From Desulfuromonas sp. (GTDB taxonomy: Bacteria > Desulfobacterota > Desulfuromonadia > Desulfuromonadales > Trichloromonadaceae): a stretch of 5,572 nt of DNA. Numbering within the stretch: the first letter of the stretch is position 1; every line of letters starts with the position of its first letter. The translations under genes and the position numbers were made by a program. Under the pieces are notes generated by a model, which was given only the letters and a program-made list of their open reading frames with translations, was not told where the DNA came from and searched no databases. The stretch is from positions 1-5,572 of the forward strand of contig JAQYWA010000152.1 of the NCBI GenBank assembly GCA_030145265.1, given 5' to 3'. Below, piece after piece: positions 1 through 4,553 of the stretch.

Positions 1-455
1 AGCGCGACGGTCTGGCTGTAGCGCAGGTTCTCTTCGGTGTAGGTCTTGAAAACACCCTGGGAGAGATATTGCTCGTCCTTCACGCCGGTCCAGACCTGCT
101 GGCCTTTCTTGGCGACGATGGTCGCGGTGCCGGTGTCCTGGCAGATAGGGAGTTCGAAGTTTGCGGCAATTTCGGCATTGCGCAGAAAGGCCATCGCCAC
201 TCCCTTGTCGTTCATCGACGACTCGGGATCCTGCAGGATCTTGGCGACCTGCTCGTTGTGTTCGGGGCGCAGCATGAAGGAGACGTCCTTCATCGCCTGG
301 TTGGCGAGGACGGTGAGGGCCTCGGGGGCGACCTTGAGTACGTCTTTGCCGTCGAATTGAGCGACCGATACGTACTTTTCAGATCCGGGGACCTTGTAGT
401 ACTTGGTCTCGTCTTTGGCCAACGGGAAAGGATCCTGGTACTTGAACTCCGGCAT
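1..455 (-). CDS. Class I (iron-sulfur) fumarate hydratase, N-terminal part, cut by the left edge
   Basis: Class I fumarases catalyse the reversible hydration of fumarate to L-malate in the TCA cycle, in the cytoplasm, using an oxygen-sensitive [4Fe-4S] cluster. The visible 151 residues begin [20 protein letters not shown] and contain the family signature [20 protein letters not shown] at about residues 102-121. Cys105 in this motif falls at the number of the first cluster-ligating cysteine of E. coli FumA; the other two ligands would lie beyond the edge. The start at 455 is chosen because GGAG (complement of 464-467) lies 8 nt upstream. An in-frame ATG two codons earlier (461-459) would leave only 2 nt. 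The gene is divergent from the thiolase. A promoter (531-559) and a leader hairpin (487-508) precede it. The family call is firm; fumA versus fumB, or the L(+)-tartrate dehydratase relatives, cannot be fully separated from this fragment, though length and motif favour fumarase. Confidence 0.93.
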   Translation of the reverse strand, partial: MPEFKYQDPFPLAKDETKYYKVPGSEKYVSVAQFDGKDVLKVAPEALTVLANQAMKDVSFMLRPEHNEQVAKILQDPESSMNDKGVAMAFLRNAEIAANFELPICQDTGTATIVAKKGQQVWTGVKDEQYLSQGVFKTYTEENLRYSQTVA

Positions 456-486
456 GGGCATCTCTCCTTTTTACGGTATTGAATTG

Positions 487-508
487 GCGGCGAAACCACT
501 TTCGCCGC
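487..508 (-). promoter_or_regulatory. Perfect 9-bp stem-loop in the predicted fumarase leader
   Basis: GCGGCGAAA (487-495) and TTTCGCCGC (500-508) are exact reverse complements around a 4-nt loop (496-499). In the predicted fumarase mRNA this GC-rich hairpin lies between the transcription start (about 524) and the ribosome binding site (about 467-464). It has no T-run on either strand, so it is not a standard terminator. It could be an mRNA-stabilising or translation-modulating leader hairpin, or a dyad operator bound as DNA. The structure is seen directly; the function is unknown. Confidence 0.5.
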
Positions 509-530
509 GCTCGTAAACAGACGGTCTGGT

Positions 531-559
531 AGTATATAGAAGTTGTATACATTTGTCGA
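531..559 (-). promoter_or_regulatory. Predicted sigma-70-type promoter for the fumarase gene
   Basis: Read on the minus strand, a -35 box TCGACA (559-554; 5 of 6 matches to TTGACA) is followed by a 17-nt spacer (553-537) and a -10 box TATACT (536-531; 5 of 6 matches to TATAAT). Transcription would start near 524, giving a leader of about 70 nt before the fumarase ATG at 455. Box quality and ideal spacing make this the best promoter in the window, but it is a by-eye match only. Confidence 0.55.
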
Positions 560-646
560 TATTAAGATGGGCCGGATGGGAAAATTGGGATGTTGTGGTA
601 TTCTTTCATTAGATTGAACCCAAGTCCAATGCATGGAGGTACCGTC

Positions 647-1903
647 ATGTTCGATAAAAACGCTACCAGGGTCGCCATTGTCGGTGGAATGCGCACCCCT
701 TTTGTCAAGGCCGGCACTACGTTCAAGGATATCCCCCCCCTCCAGCTTTCTTCCCACGCGGTGAAGGGCGTGGTGGATAAATTCAACCTCGATCCCGCTC
801 AAATTGACTTGTTGGTATGGGGGAGGGTGTTGCACGACCCCTTTATCTCCAACCTGGCGCGGGAGATCGTTTTCGATTTGAAGCTGCCGGCCTCGATCCG
901 CGCTCACCTGGTGTCCAACAATTGCATCACCGGAATTCACGCGATAACCGATGTCGCCGACGCGATCGGCCAGGGACGAGCCGAGATTGGCATCGCCGGC
1001 GGGGTCGAGTCGATGTCGACGGTGCCGGTGATGTTTGGGCGGGAGGCTTCCGCGATTTTTCTCGAGGCAGGGATGGCCCGTTCTCTGTCGGACCGGCTCA
1101 AGGTGCTGGCTCGGCTGCGGCCTCGGCATTTCTTCCCGGTGCCACTCTCTTTCCAAGAACCATCAACCGGGCTGACCATGGGGCAGCATGCTGAAATCAG
1201 CAATAAGGAGTGGCATATTTCCCGCCAGGAACAGGACGAGATCGCCCTGCGCAGTCACCTGCGGGCGGCGGCAGCCACAGCCGACGGACGGTTGCCGGCG
1301 GAAATCCACCCCTTGGTCGGAATTGCGAGGGATACCATCGTACGCGGCGATACCAGCATGGAAAAATTGGCCAGTCTGGCGCCAGTTTTTGATCGTTCGG
1401 CGGCGGGTACCATTACCGCCGGTAACGCCAGCCCCCTGACCGACGGGGCATCGGCGGTGCTGCTGATGTCCGAGCAGCGCGCCTCCCGCGACGGTCATGC
1501 GCCGCTGGCCTTTATCCGCGCTATTGAATATGCCGCCATCGACCCGGCCGATGGCCTGCTGATGGCGCCTGGGCTGGCGGTGCCGCGGTTGCTGAAGCGT
1601 ACCGGCTTGAGCCTGGCTGACATTGATCTGGTCGAAGTGCACGAGGCTTTTGGCGGCCAAGTCGCCTGCAATCTGGCCGCCTGGGAAAAGGGCTGGAAGG
1701 ATGAGGCCATCGGCCAGGTCGATCCGGAGCGGCTTAACGTGCTCGGCAGTTCCATTTCGGTCGGGCATCCGTTTGGTGCCACCGGCGGCCGCATCGTCAC
1801 CACCCTGGCCAACGAAATGGCACGGCGTAATGCCCGTTACGGGCTGGTGTCGATCTGCGCCGCCGGGGCCATGGCCGCAGCGATGCTTCTCGAACGCCCG
1901 TAA
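647..1903 (+). CDS. 3-ketoacyl-CoA / acetyl-CoA thiolase, FadI-like
   Basis: This 418-residue thiolase is predicted to exchange acetyl and acyl groups between CoA thioesters (thiolytic cleavage of 3-ketoacyl-CoA, or the reverse condensation) in the cytoplasm. The expected catalytic residues are present: nucleophile Cys93 in NNCITG, His332 in VHEAFGGQ, His374 in GHPFGATGGR and Cys404 in ICAAGAMA. The GNASPLTDGASAV segment (259-271) and NVLGSSISVGHPFGATG (364-380) resemble the FadI/HADHB beta-oxidation branch more than biosynthetic PhaA/AtoB, whose nucleophile motif is usually SGxxS-like and whose HEAF is NEAF. The start is set at 647 because GGAGGT (635-640) sits 6 nt upstream; an in-frame ATG at 590 has no good site. 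No 3-hydroxyacyl-CoA dehydrogenase/hydratase partner is visible: the fumarase is divergent and downstream is non-coding. A weak extended -10 (TGGTATTCT, 596-604) is the only promoter hint. Chain-length preference and direction cannot be read from sequence. A run of eight C (733-740) lies in codons 29-32. Confidence 0.92.
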   Translation: MFDKNATRVAIVGGMRTPFVKAGTTFKDIPPLQLSSHAVKGVVDKFNLDPAQIDLLVWGRVLHDPFISNLAREIVFDLKLPASIRAHLVSNNCITGIHAITDVADAIGQGRAEIGIAGGVESMSTVPVMFGREASAIFLEAGMARSLSDRLKVLARLRPRHFFPVPLSFQEPSTGLTMGQHAEISNKEWHISRQEQDEIALRSHLRAAAATADGRLPAEIHPLVGIARDTIVRGDTSMEKLASLAPVFDRSAAGTITAGNASPLTDGASAVLLMSEQRASRDGHAPLAFIRAIEYAAIDPADGLLMAPGLAVPRLLKRTGLSLADIDLVEVHEAFGGQVACNLAAWEKGWKDEAIGQVDPERLNVLGSSISVGHPFGATGGRIVTTLANEMARRNARYGLVSICAAGAMAAAMLLERP

Positions 1904-1963
1904 GCCCAGGAATATTTTCAAAATCGAGTGGATTTTGCTGGGCATCCGTTGTAGTTAATAAAT

Positions 1964-1987
1964 AGTCTCTCGCTAATTGAGATTTTT
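1964..1987 (+). terminator. Weak candidate terminator after the thiolase
   Basis: AGTCTC (1964-1969) can pair with GAGATT (1979-1984; one G-U pair) around a 9-nt loop, followed by further T residues to 1987. The stem is short and AT-rich, so this is only a possible Rho-independent terminator, 60 nt after the thiolase stop. Confidence 0.25.
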
Positions 1988-2088
1988 AATACCTATCGAA
2001 TCTGCCGGTGCACTGGAAATTACCGTTGCATTGAGTATTTTTAACGCATTGTGCTGTTTTGTACCGAGACCCTGGTGTTTCGCCCCCA

Positions 2089-2190
2089 GACGTTTTGAGG
2101 GCGGGCAAAAACTCGCTTCGCTCAAACATTTGCCCACTTGTTTCTCAAAACGTCCATGAAGCTCCGGCTGCGTCACAGGGGGAGGGGGCA
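2089..2190 (+). repeat. 102-bp direct repeat, copy 1
   Basis: This unit recurs at 2670-2771 with 98 of 102 positions identical and no gaps. Its first 66 bases form a long imperfect hairpin: GACGTTTTGAG (2089-2099) pairs exactly with CTCAAAACGTC (2144-2154), and GGGCAAA (2103-2109) pairs exactly with TTTGCCC (2129-2135), around an apical region containing CTCGCTTCGCTC. The remaining bases (2155-2190) are an unpaired tail ending in a G-rich stretch. No transposase or target duplication is visible. It behaves like a non-coding dispersed repeat. Confidence 0.9.
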
Positions 2191-2413
2191 ATTTCGACCT
2201 GCGGTGTAATGTTGGCGGTAGCTGTTGCTTTATTGGTTTTCCACTCAACAGCATTTGAACGAAATGTTCTATCGCGACGTGCCGGGTCGCGCCCCAGCGA
2301 CAGGTCAAATGCCAAGCCCTCGCTACGAAGCGGCGATGGAGTTTTGCTCACTAACGGTTATCGGAGCACTGCCCATTGCGACAGTATTCGCCCCGCGAAG
2401 GAGCCATTTTTTG

Positions 2414-2445
2414 CTTCCTTTTTGTTGGCTTGGACAAAAAGGAAG
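2414..2445. repeat. Perfect 12-bp stem-loop module
   Basis: CTTCCTTTTTGT (2414-2425) and ACAAAAAGGAAG (2434-2445) are exact reverse complements around an 8-nt loop (2426-2433). Because the left arm is T-rich and the right arm A-rich, it resembles a terminator only for minus-strand transcription. It lies in the spacer between the two 102-bp repeats and looks like a module of an intergenic repeat family. Confidence 0.7.
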
Positions 2446-2451
2446 GCGTCT

Positions 2452-2469
2452 GGCGGGACGCGACCCGCC
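2452..2469. repeat. GC-rich 6-bp stem-loop
   Basis: GGCGGG (2452-2457) pairs exactly with CCCGCC (2464-2469) around a 6-nt loop. It stands only 6 nt after the AT-rich 12-bp hairpin, so the two probably belong to one repeat module. Confidence 0.45.
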
Positions 2470-2562
2470 GGTTTTAAAGTTTCAAACAAGAGGACAGGCA
2501 CCTGCGGAGCCAGTCCCTGGTGGTCCGTGACTATGTCGTTTTGTTGTATATTGGACCAAAAT

Positions 2563-2583
2563 CCTGGGGTTTCGCCCCAGACG
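2563..2583 (+). repeat. Short hairpin module shared with the left flank of repeat copy 1
   Basis: CTGGGG (2564-2569) pairs exactly with CCCCAG (2575-2580) around TTTCG. The same 21-nt module, with one substitution and one extra C, stands at 2071-2092, where it runs directly into repeat copy 1. Here it is followed instead by the 2588-2619 stem-loop and about 50 further bases before repeat copy 2. The two loci therefore share modules at both ends and differ by an insertion or deletion in the middle. Confidence 0.6.
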
Positions 2584-2587
2584 GCGA

Positions 2588-2619
2588 CTTACTCCCTTTG
2601 CTTGCCCAAAGCGAGTAAG
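2588..2619. repeat. Stem-loop module with CTTACTC/GAGTAAG arms
   Basis: CTTACTC (2588-2594) pairs with GAGTAAG (2613-2619), then after one C-C mismatch CTTTG (2596-2600) pairs with CAAAG (2607-2611), closing on a 6-nt loop CTTGCC. This module, followed by AGAAAGGGCACCCC, resembles from memory a widespread proteobacterial intergenic repeat; this has not been searched. Confidence 0.6.
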
Positions 2620-2669
2620 CAGAGAAAGGGCACCCCGCTCCTTGCCCTACGGGTTCCTTTCGCCACGCA

Positions 2670-2771
2670 GACATTTTGAGGGCGGGCAAAAACTCGCTTC
2701 GCTCAAACATTTGCCCACTTGTTTCTCAAAACGTCCACGTAGCTCCGGCTGCGTCACAGGGGGAGGTGGCA
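2670..2771 (+). repeat. 102-bp direct repeat, copy 2, abutting the ilvA leader
   Basis: This is the second copy of the unit at 2089-2190, in the same orientation. It differs at four positions: one in the left hairpin arm (A at 2673, which breaks one pair of the outer stem with 2725-2735), two just after the hairpin and one in the G-rich tail (T at 2767). It ends 43 nt before the short frame at 2814 and 119 nt before the ilvA start, so it forms part of whatever leader RNA reaches ilvA from upstream. Homology between the copies stops at 2190/2771. Confidence 0.9.
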
Positions 2772-2845
2772 CATTACAAGCCTCCTTTAGGGGCTATTCG
2801 CAAGCCACCTGCTATGCAGGTGATGGTCTATCTGTCGGAATCAAT

Positions 2846-2877
2846 AAGCGTGTGGGCTTAGGGCCCGCCGCTTTTTT
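2846..2877 (+). terminator. Rho-independent-terminator-like hairpin in the ilvA leader (candidate attenuator)
   Basis: AAGCG (2846-2850) pairs with CGCTT (2869-2873) and GTGGGC (2852-2857) pairs with GCCCGC (2863-2868; one G-U pair), with T2851 bulged and a 5-nt loop. Six T residues follow the GC-rich stem (2872-2877). That is the usual form of an intrinsic terminator. The T-run ends 12 nt before the ilvA ATG, so a normal promoter cannot fit downstream of it unless it overlaps the hairpin. Transcription of ilvA would then have to pass through it, which is why attenuation is proposed. Confidence 0.6.
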
Positions 2878-2889
2878 ATCGGGGATGTC

Positions 2890-4398
2890 ATGCAGAAACT
2901 GCTGAAACAAATACTGACTTCGAAAGTCTATGAAGCCGCCGTGGAAACACCACTGGATGAGGCACCGGTGCTCTCGGCGGCACTGAATAACCGGGTGCTG
3001 CTCAAGAGGGAAGACCTGCAGCCGGTTTTTTCCTTCAAGCTTCGCGGGGCCTACAACCGGATCGCTCATCTTTCGACCGAAGAGCAACAGCGGGGGGTGA
3101 TTGCCGCATCGGCCGGCAATCACGCCCAGGGGGTGGCGTTTTCTGCCCAGAAGCTGGGGATCCGGGCCGTTATCGTCATGCCGAAAACGACACCACAGAT
3201 CAAAGTCGACGCGGTCCGGCGCATGGGGGGCGAGGTGCTGCTGCACGGCGACAGTTATTCGGAGGCGCAGGACCACTGCAATCAACTGATCGGGCAGACC
3301 GGGATGGTGTTTGTTCATCCCTTCGATGATGAACTGGTGATTGCCGGGCAGGGGACCGTGGCCGACGAACTGTTGCGACAAACTGCCGGGCGGATGGATG
3401 CCGTTTTTGTGCCGGTCGGCGGTGGCGGTCTGATTGCCGGCATGGCCGGTTATCTCAAGGCTCTCTGCCCCGAGGTGAAAGTCATCGGTGTCGAACCGGT
3501 GGACAGTGATGCCATGTACCAGTCGCTGCAGGCCGGACGCCGCGTGAGTCTCGACTCGGTGGGGATATTTGCCGACGGTGTGGCGGTGCGCGAAGTCGGC
3601 CGGTTGACCTTCGACCTGTGCCGCCGTTTTGTCGACGAGATCATTCGGGTTGACACCGACGAGCTGTGCAGCGCCATTAAAAGTATTTACCAGAGTACCC
3701 GTTCCATTGTCGAACCGGCCGGTGCCCTCGGTATGGCGGGGCTGAAAAAATATGTTCGCGACCACAAAGTCTCTGGGCAGACCCTGGTGGCAATCAATTC
3801 GGGGGCCAATATGAATTTCGAGCGCCTGCGCTACGTTGCCGAACGGACCCAGAGTGGTGAGAAGCAGGAAGCCCTGTTCGCCGTTACTATTCCAGAGCAA
3901 CCGGGCTCGCTCAAGCGTTTCTGCGTCGAAATAGGCGAGGAGCGCAACATCACCGAATTCAATTACCGGTTGGCGGGGCGCGAACATGCCCATATTTTCG
4001 TCGGTCTGTCGATCCGAGATGAAGGGGAACGACACGCATTCAGTCAGCAATTAAAAGATCAGGGGTTCAATAATGTTGATCTGACGGACAATGAACTGGC
4101 CAAGACCCATATCCGCTATATGGTCGGCGGTCGTTCTGCCGAGGCCGGCCACGAGGTGCTGTACCGCTTCTGGTTTCCAGAACGCCCTGGGGCGCTGACC
4201 CGGTTTCTTGGAACCATGGGGGAAAACTGGAACATTTCACTGTTCCATTACCGGTTGCAGGGGGGGGATTACGGGCGGGTTCTGATCGGGCTGGAAATTC
4301 CCGCAGGTGAAGAGAAAGCGTTCCGGGCATTTCTTGATGATCTTGGTTACCGTTACGTCGAAGAGTCGGCCAATGAGGCCTATCGGTTGTTCCTTTGA
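2890..4398 (+). CDS. ilvA: Biosynthetic threonine dehydratase (threonine deaminase)
   Basis: IlvA converts L-threonine to 2-oxobutanoate and ammonia with pyridoxal phosphate, the committed step of isoleucine synthesis from threonine, in the cytoplasm. The 502-residue length matches the biosynthetic enzyme (E. coli IlvA, 514) and not the short catabolic form of about 330. The catalytic domain covers about 1-320: Lys50 in SFKLRGAYN is the expected PLP-binding lysine, SAGNHAQG (74-81) the substrate/cofactor loop and VGGGGLIAG (176-184) the phosphate-binding glycine loop. Two ACT-like regulatory domains follow: about 327-400 (EALFAVTIPEQPGSLKRF) and 422-495 (EVLYRFWFPERPGALTRF), the region through which isoleucine inhibits and valine activates the E. 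coli enzyme. GGGG (2881-2884) 5 nt before the ATG is the likely ribosome binding site. No other ilv gene is adjacent. The terminator-like hairpin just upstream suggests control by readthrough. A run of eight G (4260-4267) lies in the second ACT-like domain. Confidence 0.96.
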   Translation: MQKLLKQILTSKVYEAAVETPLDEAPVLSAALNNRVLLKREDLQPVFSFKLRGAYNRIAHLSTEEQQRGVIAASAGNHAQGVAFSAQKLGIRAVIVMPKTTPQIKVDAVRRMGGEVLLHGDSYSEAQDHCNQLIGQTGMVFVHPFDDELVIAGQGTVADELLRQTAGRMDAVFVPVGGGGLIAGMAGYLKALCPEVKVIGVEPVDSDAMYQSLQAGRRVSLDSVGIFADGVAVREVGRLTFDLCRRFVDEIIRVDTDELCSAIKSIYQSTRSIVEPAGALGMAGLKKYVRDHKVSGQTLVAINSGANMNFERLRYVAERTQSGEKQEALFAVTIPEQPGSLKRFCVEIGEERNITEFNYRLAGREHAHIFVGLSIRDEGERHAFSQQLKDQGFNNVDLTDNELAKTHIRYMVGGRSAEAGHEVLYRFWFPERPGALTRFLGTMGENWNISLFHYRLQGGDYGRVLIGLEIPAGEEKAFRAFLDDLGYRYVEESANEAYRLFL

Positions 4399-4456
4399 GT
4401 CGATCCGTGGCGAATTGCTGTATGGAATTGTTCGACAAAATACATGTTTATACGGA

Positions 4457-4485
4457 TTGACCGGAATGCCTTCATCTAGTAAATT
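4457..4485 (+). promoter_or_regulatory. Candidate promoter for the receiver-GAF-PAS gene
   Basis: TTGACC (4457-4462; 5 of 6 matches to the -35 consensus), a 17-nt spacer and TAAATT (4480-4485; 4 of 6 matches to the -10 consensus) lie in the AT-rich gap after ilvA. Transcription would start near 4492, about 60 nt before the ATG at 4554. I see no convincing terminator after ilvA, so readthrough from ilvA is also possible. Confidence 0.4.
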
Positions 4486-4553
4486 ATAACAATTATCTAA
4501 AAAATAATTTTAATGAGCTAATTAGCGCTTCCATCGGTATCTAAAGGTTTTTC

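Larger units (their letters stand above)
1904..2889. other. 986-nt non-coding interval made of repeat and hairpin modules
   Basis: No frame here has a credible start, ribosome binding site and protein-like composition together; the longer open frames run through repeat DNA and are rich in Arg, Pro and Ser. What can be seen, in order: a hairpin right after the thiolase stop (1904-1943), a weak terminator (1964-1987), repeat copy 1 (2089-2190), a stretch with several small dyads (2221-2301), two strong stem-loops (2414-2445 and 2452-2469), a short CTGGGG/CCCCAG hairpin module (2563-2583, also present in degenerate form at 2071-2092), another stem-loop (2588-2619), repeat copy 2 (2670-2771) and the ilvA leader with its terminator (2764-2877). 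From memory, comparable stem-loop modules recur between genes in many proteobacteria and are often mis-annotated as small proteins; I cannot check copy number from one window. Confidence 0.75.

Noticed and set aside
290..1945. Minus-strand open frames opposite the thiolase (290-1156 and 1163-1945)
   Set aside because: The first overlaps both the fumarase in another frame and the thiolase on the other strand; neither has family features. They are shadows of real genes.
2221..2252. Integron attC-like site from GCTGTTG/CAACAGC arms
   Set aside because: The arms are exact but the conserved GTTRRRY/RYYYAAC core sites are absent and no cassette or integrase is present.
2059..2679. A 206-codon open frame, with others at 2225-2530 and 2642-2905, in the intergenic region
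   Set aside because: They run through the direct repeats and hairpins, lack ribosome binding sites and have low-complexity Arg/Ser/Pro-rich translations. The same peptide appears in different frames of the two repeat copies, as expected of spurious translation of repeat DNA.
2764..2840. c-di-GMP-I (GEMM) riboswitch before ilvA, suggested by CGCAAGCCACC
   Set aside because: The motif is short of the conserved GACGCAAAGCC core, the first conserved GGCAAACC is absent and I cannot build the closing stem. A covariance search with the Rfam GEMM-I model would decide.
2764..2889. T-box leader for ilvA
   Set aside because: GGTGGCAC resembles part of the T-box core, but the full GGGTGGNACCGCG motif and the specifier stem are missing, and those bases belong to the direct repeat.
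2812..4050. A 412-codon open frame antisense to ilvA
   Set aside because: It lies opposite a clearly recognised enzyme gene, has no recognisable motif, and is the usual by-product of GC-biased third codon positions.
4491..4509. AATTAT/ATAATT dyad before the receiver gene
   Set aside because: Only six A-T pairs in a generally AT-rich stretch; too weak to call an operator or terminator.
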